Of a stretch of DNA of 64,000 nt, positions 43,702 through 52,471 are shown one piece after another. A model generated the notes under the pieces. That model did not search any database, was not told the DNA's origin, and saw only the letters and a program-made list of their open reading frames with translations. Position 1 is the first letter of the stretch. The number at the start of each line of letters is the position of its first letter. The position numbers and the translations under genes were made by a program. This DNA comes from Burkholderia sp. Ac-20365 (GTDB lineage Bacteria; Pseudomonadota; Gammaproteobacteria; Burkholderiales; Burkholderiaceae). Location of the stretch: positions 186,001-250,000 of the forward strand of contig NZ_JAAGPI010000003.1 of the NCBI RefSeq assembly GCF_017104715.1. The letters are read 5' to 3'.

Positions 43702-44186
43702 GCCCACAGATCCTTCCGGTTAATTGAATGTCGCTGCGCGAGGCGTGCGACATTCGCCCATATCTCGGAGGGCGCGCGGTGCTCCAGTTGGGCCGCTTCC
43801 TCAACCGCCATGACCACGTAGTCGAGTGGTGACTCGTCGAGAAAGTGGCCAACGTGCGCCTCGAAGCCCGGTGGCACCTCAGCCGTCGCGAGCGCCTGCT
43901 CCAGCATGTCCGCGGACAACTCTCCGCGATAGCTGACGCTGGCGTTTTTCGCTGCCATCCATAGGCCACGCTTACGTTTGCGCGCCTCCGCGCTTGGAGA
44001 AAACGACAGTCCGAGGACGCCCAGAGTCCGCATAACCCGGTCAAAGCCCAGATCTTGCAGCGTGCCGGCTTCAAGCGCCTGAATGGTGCGACGGGACAGG
44101 CCGGCCATTTTTGCCAGACGTTCTTGTGTCAGGCCCAGTGACCGGCGCCGTTCGCTGATCGTCTTGCCAAGTGTGCGGATGTCCAT
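43698..44186 (-). CDS. XRE-family HTH protein, antitoxin-like partner
   Basis: A 162-aa protein with GGAGG before the ATG. Residues 5-55 are an XRE helix-turn-helix (Arg-Arg-Arg-Ser-Leu-Gly-Leu-Thr-Gln-Glu-Arg-Leu-Ala-Lys-Met-Ala-Gly-Leu-Ser). The rest is a helical partner domain rich in Glu, as is usual in antitoxins that bind the nucleotidyltransferase. It is first in a coupled two-gene operon, the order expected for antitoxin then toxin. Two palindromes overlap its promoter, pointing to autoregulation. Confidence 0.82.
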   Translation of the reverse strand: MDIRTLGKTISERRRSLGLTQERLAKMAGLSRRTIQALEAGTLQDLGFDRVMRTLGVLGLSFSPSAEARKRKRGLWMAAKNASVSYRGELSADMLEQALATAEVPPGFEAHVGHFLDESPLDYVVMAVEEAAQLEHRAPSEIWANVARLAQRHSINRKDLWA

Positions 44187-44206
44187 GATCGCGTCCCTCC
44201 GCCTTG

Positions 44207-44245
44207 AGTATAAGCCGACTGGTCGGAAGGCGCAAAATATTGCGC
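44207..44245 (-). promoter_or_regulatory. Promoter with two operator palindromes for the toxin-antitoxin operon
   Basis: On the minus strand, TTGCGC (-35, 44235-44230) and TATACT (-10, 44212-44207) are 17 bp apart. The -35 is inside the palindrome GCGCAAAATATTGCGC (44230-44245), and the spacer contains CCGAC-TG-GTCGG (44215-44226). Binding there would block transcription. Confidence 0.75.
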
Positions 44246-44299
44246 ATTAGCGGTCCAGTGATATCCCGCTCGAACCATTACTTGACATAATTTTATTTA

Positions 44300-44623
44300 T
44301 CAACGTTTTGGGGCCAGATCATCCAAGTCCTTCAGACCGTCTTCGGCCCAGCTCAGAAAAGCCTGCACCGCCAGTCGCACGTCGTCCAGTCCCGCAGGAT
44401 CGTCAACCGCCTTCAGGTCGTGCACGATGATCTTCCACGCCTTGCCCGTCGTAACGAATCGCTTGAGCAACCGGCGACGGTTTTCCATGAGATGTATCTT
44501 GAGGTCGTCAGCAATCGGAATCTGCATGTCGAGCGATTTGCGCCACATCTCCATCGACGCGAGCATGAAGTCGGGATCAAACTCCACGACGATCGGCATG
44601 TATCGCCTGGTTGCGTCTTCCAT
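44300..44623 (-). CDS. Small protein of unknown function (107 aa)
   Basis: A 107-aa helical, charged protein on the minus strand, 113 bp upstream of the toxin-antitoxin operon. It contains Val-Val-Glu-Phe-Asp-Pro-Asp-Phe-Met-Leu-Ala-Ser and a C-terminal Asp-Leu-Asp-Asp-Leu-Ala-Pro-Lys-Arg. I do not recognise a family and the start is uncertain; composition and frame length favour a real gene, perhaps an accessory of the same island. Confidence 0.5.
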   Translation of the reverse strand: MEDATRRYMPIVVEFDPDFMLASMEMWRKSLDMQIPIADDLKIHLMENRRRLLKRFVTTGKAWKIIVHDLKAVDDPAGLDDVRLAVQAFLSWAEDGLKDLDDLAPKR

Positions 44624-44886
44624 CCGTTAGGCACGCTCCGTTCAGATTGCTTGACGCGTGGCTTCTGCGTACGGACCACGCGACCGGCGACGGCCATCCT
44701 GCAAGCATGACGCCGTTCGGTTCCCGCCACGATAGCATGGCACCAGGCGGCGCCGGCAGGCGGTCCAGTACACTGCGCTTCTGGCCACGTCATGAGCGGC
44801 ACGCACGACGGACACTCAGAGATATCGGGTCCGGTGAGTTCGTTCATGCGTCTTTCGACGCACTGACCACTGGAGCACAACGGCGG

Positions 44887-45267
44887 ATGCGGCAATCACT
44901 TATGGCCTGGGCGACGCGGCTCAAGCGCGACATCGTCACACTTATGTTTGCCAGTCGTGATCCTGCCACACCCCTGCTGGCGAAACTTCTCGCAGTAGCA
45001 ACGGTTGCCTATGCGCTCAGCCCTGTCGACCTGATTCCCGACTTCATACCAGTCCTCGGCTATCTGGATGATCTGGTTCTGGTGCCGCTCGGCATCTGGC
45101 TTTGCCTGATCCTCATCCCGAAGGCAGTCATCGACGCCAATCGTGCCAGGGCCGAAGCCTGGTTGGCTGGCGATCGTGTGAAGCCTAAAAGCATGCTCGG
45201 CCTTGTCGCAATTCTTGCCGTCTGGGCGCTCTGCGCCTGGTTGTTGTGGCGTTGGCTCGCACGATGA
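44887..45267 (+). CDS. DUF1232 (YkvA-like) membrane protein
   Basis: A 126-aa protein; ATG 44887 has GGAG eleven bases upstream (44902 is an alternative). The DUF1232 core Tyr-Ala-Leu-Ser-Pro-Val-Asp-Leu-Ile-Pro-Asp-Phe-Ile-Pro-Val-Leu-Gly-Tyr-Leu-Asp-Asp is clear at about residues 38-60, with two or three hydrophobic segments. Function in this family is unknown. Confidence 0.85.
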   Translation: MRQSLMAWATRLKRDIVTLMFASRDPATPLLAKLLAVATVAYALSPVDLIPDFIPVLGYLDDLVLVPLGIWLCLILIPKAVIDANRARAEAWLAGDRVKPKSMLGLVAILAVWALCAWLLWRWLAR

Positions 45268-45455
45268 ACCGATCGCGCGCCTCGACTGGGGTAATCGTCG
45301 TCTACCCCATACAGGCGTGCCGCTGACGCTCCGCTGGCGGTTCATGGCTTCTTCTGCCGGCCGAGGTGTCTAAACCACTTCCGGCCCTATCGTCACGAGC
45401 ACGCTGCACGTCACCTTGCACAGATCGAACGAATACCCCACGTCCAACACGAGTC

Positions 45456-46268
45456 TTACGCAAAGAACTCGATCATCGAGCGTGCCACTGCCGAAGCATC
45501 ATTTTCCGTCGGAATATGGTCGGCCCGCGGAATTCTCACCAGCGTCGATTGCGGAATCTGCGCGACAAACTGCTCTGCGTGCTGAACCAGTTGAAACGAG
45601 TCATCCTCGCCCCAGACCAGCAATTTCGGCGTCTGCGATACGCGCAGTTGTGGCACCAGCGCCATCGTATAACGGCTATCCGCAGCGCCCGCCAGTGCGA
45701 GCCACGAGCGGGCTACGCGTGCGTCTTGCCACGGATCCAGGTATTCGCTGATTTCCTCTTCGCTCGCGGGACGCCCAAGCGCAGTCACCACTGACTTGCG
45801 TCGCGCAGCCAGCACCTCATCATGTGTCGTCGCTGCCGCGACGGCCGGGTCTCGGAAACGCGCGACGCCCGGCACAGGCCACGAATCGAACATCACGGCA
45901 TTCATCAGCGCGAGTTTCTCGACGCGTATCCTGCCATCCACGAGAACGTGTTGCGCCACGCCGCCACCGATATCGTGACCCGCCAGCAAGATCGGTTCGT
46001 CGATACGCAGCGCCTGCAAGAACCCGGCGACCCAATCCGCGAGCGCGGGAATCGAGGCCGTCTCCACGGTCAGTTCGCCAGCCGAGCGGCCGAGCCCCGG
46101 AAAATCCACCGCAATCGCGCGAAAGCCGGCGCTTGCCAGATCATCCATCACCGGTTGCCAGACACGGCTCCAATACGTGCCGTGAAGCATGAGGACCACG
46201 GGACCGCTTTCGCCCGCGGCAAGATAGCTGGCCTGTGTGCCCGCCACATCAACAGTCAATCGTTTCAC
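45456..46268 (-). CDS. Alpha/beta hydrolase (aspartate-nucleophile type)
   Basis: A 270-aa hydrolase with a GTG start behind AAAGGAG. The oxyanion strand is Met-Leu-His-Gly-Thr, the nucleophile elbow is Gly-His-Asp-Ile-Gly-Gly-Gly (Asp nucleophile, as in dehalogenases and epoxide hydrolases), and Arg-Ala-Asp-His-Ile-Pro-Thr-Glu supplies the His. It lies 26 bp downstream of the cupin dioxygenase gene, and the two probably form an operon that degrades one compound. Substrate unknown. Confidence 0.82.
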   Translation of the reverse strand: MKRLTVDVAGTQASYLAAGESGPVVLMLHGTYWSRVWQPVMDDLASAGFRAIAVDFPGLGRSAGELTVETASIPALADWVAGFLQALRIDEPILLAGHDIGGGVAQHVLVDGRIRVEKLALMNAVMFDSWPVPGVARFRDPAVAAATTHDEVLAARRKSVVTALGRPASEEEISEYLDPWQDARVARSWLALAGAADSRYTMALVPQLRVSQTPKLLVWGEDDSFQLVQHAEQFVAQIPQSTLVRIPRADHIPTENDASAVARSMIEFFA

Positions 46269-46294
46269 TTCAACTGCTCCTTTCTGCGCTTTCG

Positions 46295-46828
46295 TTAGCG
46301 GATAAAACGCTTCACATAGTCCGCGCCGAGACCAATCGCTTCGTAATGCTTGCGCGCCGCATCGATCTTCGTGAACACATCTTCGTAGCCTTCGGCAACG
46401 CCTTGCGGATCGACATACGTGTAGCCGCCCGTCACATGGAACCAGGTGATCATCTCCGGGACGTCGTCGGGCACATACAAGGTGTGCGTTTCTCCAGCCG
46501 GTTCATGCGCATAGCTCCCCTGTTCGGCGATCCATTCATGTTCGAGGTAGTACCAGCGCCCTTTGAGCACCAGCGCATGCACCGGCCCCGTGTGCCGATG
46601 GCGCGACAGCACGCCCGACTGACGCACGCGCAGCAGGTTCACGTAGTAGCCCTGGCTTGCGTTCAGCAAAAGGGGCTTGAACGAAACCGTAGATGTAGTG
46701 GGCACCCACAGGTTGTCATCCTCCAGCCAGCTATCGAGCGCGCCCAGATGGACGAGGTCCGCAGCCATGTCTTGCGGCTGGGGGTGTTGATAGGGAATAG
46801 CCTGTTCGTCGGGTTTTCGTAGGTTCAT
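46295..46828 (-). CDS. Cupin dioxygenase, 2,4'-dihydroxyacetophenone dioxygenase family
   Basis: A 177-aa cupin; ATG 46828 has GAGG ten bases upstream, and an earlier ATG at 46870 lacks a site. Ser-Arg-His-Arg-His-Thr-Gly-Pro-Val-His-Ala-Leu-Val-Leu-Lys-Gly-Arg-Trp-Tyr-Tyr and Glu-Thr-His-Thr-Leu hold the metal-binding His residues of the 2,4'-dihydroxyacetophenone dioxygenase group, which cleaves a C-C bond with Fe(II) and O2. It sits with a hydrolase and a TetR regulator, and a dyad TTGAC-N6-GTCAA (46880-46895) lies in its upstream region. The actual substrate may differ. Confidence 0.82.
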   Translation of the reverse strand: MNLRKPDEQAIPYQHPQPQDMAADLVHLGALDSWLEDDNLWVPTTSTVSFKPLLLNASQGYYVNLLRVRQSGVLSRHRHTGPVHALVLKGRWYYLEHEWIAEQGSYAHEPAGETHTLYVPDDVPEMITWFHVTGGYTYVDPQGVAEGYEDVFTKIDAARKHYEAIGLGADYVKRFIR

Positions 46829-47009
46829 TTCAGCTTTGCCTCTGTTCGGTTCGGGTACGGGATACTTCACGCTTCAATATTGACATCTCAGTCAATCTTG
46901 ACAGTGATGACAATCATAGGCCGAAAATTGGCATCGTGCAGACAACCTGTCGGATTCGAATGTGCACTCTCAAACACGTTTTGTATCACTCGATATACAA
47001 TTTGCCAAA

Positions 47010-47033
47010 TGCATGAACGACGACGTTCATGCA
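47010..47033. promoter_or_regulatory. TetR-type operator, 10-bp inverted repeat
   Basis: TGCATGAACG (47010-47019) and CGTTCATGCA (47024-47033), perfect arms around 4 bp, end 16 bp before the TetR start. A second dyad, TTGTAT-N8-ATACAA, lies at 46981-47000. The size and place fit autoregulation and control of the divergent cupin gene. Confidence 0.75.
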
Positions 47034-47049
47034 ACGCAGGAGCCCAATC

Positions 47050-47673
47050 ATGGCAAGACCAAGAGAGTTCGATGAAGAGCGCGCGCTGGAAGCGGCGCGC
47101 GACGCGTTCTGGGAACACGGCTACGAAGGCACGTCCACACGCGACCTGGTGAAGTACACGGGGATGACGCAGCCGAGCCTCTATAACGCGTTCGGCGACA
47201 AACGCGCTTTGTTTCGCCGCGCGCTCGAACATTACCTCGATCACACGCTGAGAAGCCGGCTCGAAAGGCTGGAACACGAATTCACGCCTGCACTGGCTAT
47301 CACCGCCTATTTCGCGGAAATCATTCAACGCAGCGGATCGGACATCGGCCAGCGCGGCTGCATGATGGTCAATGCGATACTCGAAAAAGACCAACACGCC
47401 GACGGTTTGCAGGAAGCCATCGCGAACGAGCTAGCCGAGATACGGGGCTTCTTTCTGCGCAGCATCGTTGCCGCGCAGAAGCGCCGCGAAATGCCCAAAG
47501 GCGTGAGTGCCGCCGACGCGTCCGCGCATCTCCTCACGCTGCTGTTGGGCATGCGCGTAATCGCGCGTATCGGTCCCGATCTCAAGCTATTGCGCTCGGC
47601 GGTGGAAGTATCACTGGCCACCCTCGGTTTGCCATCTTTACAGCAAGTAAAAACCGCCAGGCCGAACAAATGA
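47050..47673 (+). CDS. TetR family transcriptional regulator
   Basis: A 207-aa regulator; ATG 47050 follows AGGAG. The N-terminal helix-turn-helix (Arg-Glu-Phe-Asp-Glu-Glu-Arg-Ala-Leu-Glu-Ala-Ala-Arg-Asp-Ala-Phe-Trp-Glu, Thr-Gly-Met-Thr-Gln-Pro-Ser-Leu-Tyr-Asn-Ala-Phe) spans 5-55; the rest is a ligand-binding helical domain with one or two cysteines. It is divergent from the cupin/hydrolase operon and faces an SDR gene 90 bp downstream. Confidence 0.9.
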   Translation: MARPREFDEERALEAARDAFWEHGYEGTSTRDLVKYTGMTQPSLYNAFGDKRALFRRALEHYLDHTLRSRLERLEHEFTPALAITAYFAEIIQRSGSDIGQRGCMMVNAILEKDQHADGLQEAIANELAEIRGFFLRSIVAAQKRREMPKGVSAADASAHLLTLLLGMRVIARIGPDLKLLRSAVEVSLATLGLPSLQQVKTARPNK

Positions 47674-47763
47674 CTTTTTCGCCTCACGGTGAAATGTGCC
47701 GCCACGACGTGGCCGAGCAACCGTGCATCTCTACTTTGTCTTTTTCTCTTTTAGTGAAGCATC

Positions 47764-48486
47764 ATGACGCAACGTACTTTTCTTATCACCGGCGCGAGCA
47801 AAGGCATTGGCCGCGCGCTGTCCGAACGGCTCGCCCGCGCAGGTCACCAGGTTGTCGGCATCGCACGCCGCACCGATGATCCGTCCTTCCCCGGCACGCT
47901 CGTGAGCATCGATCTCTCGGATCGCGAGGCAACCGACAAAGGCCTGCGCGAACTCGCGTCGCGCTTTGCATTCGACGGCGTCGTCAACAACATGGGGTAC
48001 GTGAAGCTCGCCCGCCTTGGCGACATCGAACTGGACGATCTCGACCGCACGTTCAGCACCAATCTCGTGCCCGCTGTGCAAACGGCTCAGGCATTGCTGC
48101 CGAACATGAAGGAAAAGGGCTGGGGCCGCATCGTCAATCTGTCGAGCCTGGTAGTGCTGGGCGTAGCACAGCGAAGCACTTATGCCGCCGCCAAGAGCGC
48201 GATGATCAGCTTCACGCGCACGTGGGCGCTCGAACTCGCCGACTCCGGCATCACCGTCAATTCCGTTGCGCCTGGACCGACGGAAACGGAGATGTTCCGT
48301 GAAAACACACCTGTGGGCAGCGAAGCGGAGAAGCGTTTCCTGTCGCTCGTGCCGATGAAGCGCTTCGGCAAACCGGACGAACTCGCCGCGAGCGTGGAGT
48401 TCTTTCTTTCGGAGCCGGCCGGGTTCATCACTGGCCAGACCTTGTATGTCGACGGCGGCGCGTCGATCGGCAAGGCAGCGATCTGA
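47764..48486 (+). CDS. Short-chain dehydrogenase/reductase (SDR)
   Basis: A 240-aa classical SDR. Thr-Gly-Ala-Ser-Lys-Gly-Ile-Gly (residues 9-16) binds NAD(P), Asn-Asn-Met-Gly is at about 78, and the catalytic Ser in Asn-Leu-Ser-Ser-Leu and Tyr-Ala-Ala-Ala-Lys complete the set. Asp-Gly-Gly-Ala closes the C-terminus. It is likely to act on an alcohol or ketone of the TetR-controlled group and may be co-transcribed with TetR. Confidence 0.85.
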   Translation: MTQRTFLITGASKGIGRALSERLARAGHQVVGIARRTDDPSFPGTLVSIDLSDREATDKGLRELASRFAFDGVVNNMGYVKLARLGDIELDDLDRTFSTNLVPAVQTAQALLPNMKEKGWGRIVNLSSLVVLGVAQRSTYAAAKSAMISFTRTWALELADSGITVNSVAPGPTETEMFRENTPVGSEAEKRFLSLVPMKRFGKPDELAASVEFFLSEPAGFITGQTLYVDGGASIGKAAI

Positions 48487-48630
48487 TCGCATGCCCCGCG
48501 CGATTGAACCTCAATGCGCCGCTTCGCACTCGCGAGCGGGCGTCGACGCGAGATCGCGCCACACAGGCTGCCCCGGTGCGTAACGGGTGCATGAAGGGGA
48601 CTTCCCGTCCGTACGCTGCGGCGGACGCCC

Positions 48631-48837
48631 CGAATCGGCATCAAAGTGCCCTCCTCAGCCTATCGCAGCGTGGACGGCGCAAGCGGCACGGAAAACGGAA
48701 TCGCATTGGCTGGAGCGCTGATAGACGCATTCGGTGCGCAACGGCTCGTGTGGGGCAGCGACTGGCCACATACACAGCATCGCCATCTGATCGATTACGC
48801 TGAAGCCGCGAACGCGGTGCAGGTTGTGTCGCGTTAA
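48631..48837 (+). pseudogene. Amidohydrolase (TIM-barrel), C-terminal remnant
   Basis: The frame encodes Lys-Val-Pro-Ser-Ser-Ala-Tyr-Arg-Ser, Leu-Ile-Asp-Ala-Phe-Gly-Ala-Gln-Arg-Leu-Val-Trp-Gly-Ser-Asp-Trp-Pro-His-Thr, the end of an amidohydrolase-2 enzyme (the Gly-Ser-Asp-Trp-Pro-His motif holds the last metal ligand). About 65 residues remain and the last few are encoded by the terminal repeat of the following IS6-like element, so insertion or recombination cut the gene. Confidence 0.7.
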
Positions 48838-49658
48838 GGGCGATGAGACGATCAGGAGACCGAGATGAAGAGGATTGCTTACGTCACGAGAGAATAGAAT
48901 TCTTCGGCTGCAGTCGAGGCGGCGCCATCGTAACACATCTGCCCCTTGCGGATCATGTGCGCGACCTCTATGCAAGACAGGATGATTCACGCACAGTGGA
49001 AATCCTTGAATCCCATCATCGGTTTGATGATGCGTTTGATGGCATGGTGATCCTGCTCGACGACGTTGTTCAGGTATTTGTTTTGCCGAACCTTGATCGG
49101 CGTTGAACGCTCGGCATTGAGCGCTTCAAGCGCAGCCAGATTCGCACCGCTCTTGTCCACGGTAATTATCTCGGGCTCGCCGTTCTTTTCAATCGCCTTC
49201 TCGAAGTAGCGGCGAGCAGCGGCCCTATCACGATGGGCGCGCAGCAGGAAATCCACCGTATTGCCCGCCTTGTCGACGACACGGTACAAGTATTTTCATT
49301 GGCCTTTGACCTTGACGTAGGTCTCATCGACGCGCCAGCTCTTGCCGACAGGCCGCTTGCGTTTGCGGAATGCTTTTTCAAACACAGGCAGCAGCTTGAT
49401 AACCCACCGGTGCACGCTGGAATGATCCACATCGATGCCCCGCTCGGCCATCATTTCCTCGCGATTACGTAGGCTCAGTGAGTACGCCACGTACCACCGG
49501 ACGCACAGCAGGATCACGTCCAGCGGGTAGTGCAGCCGCTTCAGTATCTTGCCAATGCCAGCGGGCAGCGTTTTGCGCGGCGTCTTCGTCTTTTCCATCA
49601 TGCTTGTCATGCGTTGCGGTCGACGGATTTTACTTGACCGCGTTAATGCGACAAAACC
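48822..49658 (-). mobile_element. IS6-family insertion element, inactive
   Basis: The left end GGTTGTGTCGCGTTAAG (48822-48838) and the right end, read inward on the minus strand as GGTTTTGTCGCATTAAC (49658-49642), agree at 14 of 17 bases, giving an 837-bp element. The flanking 8-mers GCGGTGCA and CTGCTGCG do not match, so no target duplication is visible. It contains a broken transposase. Confidence 0.65.
48879..49610 (-). pseudogene. IS6-family transposase with two nonsense codons
   Basis: Read on the minus strand from ATG 49610, the protein has the IS6 N-terminus (Leu-Lys-Arg-Leu-His-Tyr-Pro-Leu-Asp-Val-Ile-Leu-Leu-Cys-Val-Arg-Trp-Tyr) and Asp-Glu-Thr-Tyr-Val-Lys-Val (first Asp of DDE). 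A TGA at 49298-49296 replaces the usual Trp of Gly-Gln-Trp-Lys-Tyr. The next part has Val-Asp-Lys-Ser-Gly-Ala-Asn (second Asp) and Val-Val-Glu-Gln-Asp-His (Glu). A second TGA at 48989-48987 replaces an Arg after Phe-His-Cys-Ala, and the C-terminal segment reads on to TAA at 48881-48879. Confidence 0.8.
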
Positions 49659-49958
49659 CTGCTGCGTGCTGACGAGGATCTGCGGCAGATCCTCGGGTAT
49701 CGCGTGCCACGCAAAGTCTCCAATGCGCTGACCGTGCAGTACGACCTGATGTATCTGCTCGATGACACGCCCGTTAGTCGTGGGCTGATGCATGAATACG
49801 TCGAGGTCGTTGATTACCCCGACGGCGCCATCGAGGTCCAGGCCAGTGGTATGACGCTACCGTACCGGCAATACGATCGCATCGCACGGGTCGATCAGGG
49901 CGCCGAGGTCGAGAACAAGCGGCTCGCGAGCGTGCTGGAGGTGGCCCGTTGCGTATAG
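49659..49958 (+). pseudogene. ISNCY-type transposase, C-terminal remnant
   Basis: From the right edge of the IS6-like element the plus frame continues Arg-Lys-Val-Ser-Asn-Ala-Leu-Thr-Val-Gln-Tyr-Asp, Tyr-Pro-Asp-Gly-Ala-Ile-Glu-Val, Leu-Pro-Tyr-Arg, and Val-Glu-Asn-Lys-Arg-Leu, resembling the C-terminal part of ISNCY-group transposases. The 5' two thirds are missing, evidently removed at the IS6 border. Confidence 0.6.
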
Positions 49959-50136
49959 GCGATCCGTGACGATCGCCAGGCGGCGGGCTCTAGAAGCATC
50001 GGCTAGGCACGTGTGCACGATGGTCGAGAGTCGGAACCCGGCTGACGAAACCGTAATAGCCGATGGTCTGGAAGAAATTGATGATGACGTGTAGCCACTT
50101 CACTGATTCCAGCGCGTGCAACGGGTTTCTTGCGAA

Positions 50137-50934
50137 TCAGCTATCACCCAGGACGTCACCCATATCGAACAACCCCGAGTCCCGCCCCATCAGGAAGCGC
50201 GCAGCCCGCATCGCACCGCTCACGTATGGCAATCGGTTGAGCGTCTTGTGTGTGATTTCAATCCGCTCGCCATCGCCGATGAACAACACGGCGTGCTCAC
50301 CCACGATATCGCCACCTCGAATGGCCGAGAACCCTATCGTGGAGGGAACCCTCGGCCCGGTCATTCCTTCTCTCGCAAACACGGCTCGATCGGCCAGATT
50401 GTGGCCAAGGGCTGTAGCGATGGTCTCGCCAATCGTCAATGCTGTTCCAGAAGGTGCGTCCACCTTGTAACGATGGTGAGCTTCGACAATTTCGATGTCA
50501 TAGCCCTCGGCGAAGTTCTTCGCTGCTAGCTCGATAAGCCGAAGCGTCACATTGAGGCTAGCGCTCGTGCTCGACGCAAACATCACGGCGATTTTCTTCG
50601 ACGCTGCCTGTATCAGGTCCAACTGCGCGGCATCGAAGCCCGTCGTCCCGATAACCATCTTTACGCTGTGGCGCTGCGCTACATCCAGATAAGCAAGCGT
50701 CCCCTCTGGCCGGGTGAAATCAAGCAGGACATCGGACGATGACAGTACAGCGTCAGCGTCGTTAGAAATAACAACACCTGTCGTCTTGCCGACAAATGCA
50801 CCAGCGTCCTGTCCCAGAGCGTAGCCACCCTCCTTGCTCAGCGCACCGACAAGCGTTGCGTCTGATGCATTCAAGACAGCGTCAATCAGCATCCGGCCCA
50901 TTCGACCCGTGGCGCCCGCTACTGCAATTCTCAT
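50137..50934 (-). CDS. DapB-like dihydrodipicolinate reductase family protein
   Basis: A 265-aa protein; ATG 50934 has GGAGAG upstream. Gly-Ala-Thr-Gly-Arg-Met-Gly (7-13) binds NAD(P)H and [13 protein letters not shown] holds the catalytic His pair and Lys. The region before it (Ala-Ser-Ser-Thr-Ser-Ala-Ser-Leu-Asn) differs from the usual Asn-x-Ser-x-Gly-Val-Asn, so it may be a divergent paralogue. It is in an IclR-controlled row with an FAH-family enzyme, not with lysine genes, so a role in catabolism is possible. Confidence 0.8.
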   Translation of the reverse strand: MRIAVAGATGRMGRMLIDAVLNASDATLVGALSKEGGYALGQDAGAFVGKTTGVVISNDADAVLSSSDVLLDFTRPEGTLAYLDVAQRHSVKMVIGTTGFDAAQLDLIQAASKKIAVMFASSTSASLNVTLRLIELAAKNFAEGYDIEIVEAHHRYKVDAPSGTALTIGETIATALGHNLADRAVFAREGMTGPRVPSTIGFSAIRGGDIVGEHAVLFIGDGERIEITHKTLNRLPYVSGAMRAARFLMGRDSGLFDMGDVLGDS

Positions 50935-51164
50935 CAAAACTCTCCGTGAAGCTCGGTGAGGTCGGCCCATGACACCCGGTTGACGGTACACGGACCCCGA
51001 GATGTCATTTAGCGCCGCAGACGCATATCGGCCAACGCATCCTTTTGGACAGCGCCCAGCGCGCGCTGATGTCAAACCCGCAATTTCGCGCAGTAGCCGC
51101 GGCCGGGGTAACAGGACGCACCAACTCCAGCCATCCGTCCGCCCGTCTTGGGAGACGTTCGATG

Positions 51165-52340
51165 CTACTGGTTCATCAGGCCCCGTGACGTCAAATTTTC
51201 GTACAAGGCGCGTACACCAAAGGTCCACGGGGTAATCTCGTCAGACCGGCGGACGGTATTGACCAACGCACCCAATGACGGTGCCGAAATCGTAACTACA
51301 TCCCCCAAGTGATGCGTAAAACCGGCGCCCTTGGCGTCCCGGTCTTTGATTGGCGAAAACATCGTGCCGAGGAATAACATGAAGCCGTCGGGGTATTGAT
51401 GATGCGGACCATACGTCTGGCTCACCAGGTCAGCAGGATCGCGACTCATCTCGCTCATATGACTGACGCCCTCGAGGACGAAGTCATCGTCACGCCCTTC
51501 AATCTTCAGCGACACGCTTTCCTTTTGGATGGAATCAAGCGTGAAATGCTCGTCAAAAAGACGAACAAACGGTCCGATAGCGCAGGAGCCGTTATTGTCC
51601 TTTGCCTTCCCCAGCAACAAGGCGCTACGGCCTTCAATATCTCGCAGGTTGACGTCGTTTCCCAGCGATGCGCCCACAATCTGGCCAACGCTGTTGACAG
51701 CAAGAACAATCTCCGGCTCAGGGTTGTTCCAGACGGATGTCTTGTAGAGCCCGATGTCGGCGCCGAGGCCAACGGCGGACATCGGCTGCGATTTAGAGAA
51801 CACCTCCGCGTCGGGGCCAATGCCAACTTCCATGTACTGCGACCAAGCGCCACGTCGATCCATCTCTGCTTTCAGCTTCTGCGCGCTTTCGGAGCCGGGC
51901 TTAATTTTTGAGAGGTCAGCACCGATCAGCGTATTGATCGTCTCCCGGATTTCCTTCGCCTTGCTCGCATCTCCGCCGGCCTGCTCCTCAATCACGCGCT
52001 CAAGCAGACTGACAGCAAACGTCACACCGCACGCCTTGATTGCCTGGACGTCGCAAGGCGCAAGCAGCCTGAGTCCCGTGGCATTCGGGTCGAGGCTTTT
52101 CGCAATTAGCGCGCCCACGCTCCCCAATGATTCGCCCGGCGCACTGCGGGCAATATAGAGCGCGTCGTTGCTGTCAAAAAGGTCTGCAGTTGTCCGTACA
52201 GTGCTGGTGATATCGAAGACTTCACTTTGTCGAATTGCAATCACTGCCGGACCGTCATGCGGCGCAGGGCGCCACACCCGACCCACAAGTACCGCCCGCT
52301 CCCCATCTGCAGGGAGGTAACTATTGGGAGAAATGGTCAT
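51165..52340 (-). CDS. Fumarylacetoacetate hydrolase (FAH) family protein
   Basis: A 391-aa protein with an FAH C-terminal domain: [17 protein letters not shown] (metal Glu residues), Gly-Asn-Asp-Val-Asn-Leu-Arg-Asp, and Pro-Phe-Val. The N-terminal ~150 residues are a longer cap than in simple FAH hydrolases, so it may be a sugar-acid dehydratase-type member. It acts on a 2-keto acid, hydrating or cleaving it with a divalent metal. Divergent from IclR, it is likely the regulator's first target. The gap to the DapB-like gene is about 230 bp. Confidence 0.85.
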   Translation of the reverse strand: MTISPNSYLPADGERAVLVGRVWRPAPHDGPAVIAIRQSEVFDITSTVRTTADLFDSNDALYIARSAPGESLGSVGALIAKSLDPNATGLRLLAPCDVQAIKACGVTFAVSLLERVIEEQAGGDASKAKEIRETINTLIGADLSKIKPGSESAQKLKAEMDRRGAWSQYMEVGIGPDAEVFSKSQPMSAVGLGADIGLYKTSVWNNPEPEIVLAVNSVGQIVGASLGNDVNLRDIEGRSALLLGKAKDNNGSCAIGPFVRLFDEHFTLDSIQKESVSLKIEGRDDDFVLEGVSHMSEMSRDPADLVSQTYGPHHQYPDGFMLFLGTMFSPIKDRDAKGAGFTHHLGDVVTISAPSLGALVNTVRRSDEITPWTFGVRALYENLTSRGLMNQ

Positions 52341-52418
52341 ATACGTTCGTCGCCCATCACGGAGAAGAAGCGCGCATCCTATGCCTCCGGATATGGGCCG
52401 TCCAATCTGCTGTTAATA

Positions 52419-52436
52419 TGTCCAACAGGTTGGACA
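52419..52436. promoter_or_regulatory. IclR operator, perfect palindrome
   Basis: TGTCCAAC-AG-GTTGGACA, 8-bp arms around 2 bp, in the 131-bp gap between the divergent FAH-family and IclR genes. This size and position match IclR-family operators. Confidence 0.75.
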
Positions 52437-52471
52437 CGCGGTAAGTCAACTTGCAACTGGATGCTATCGTG

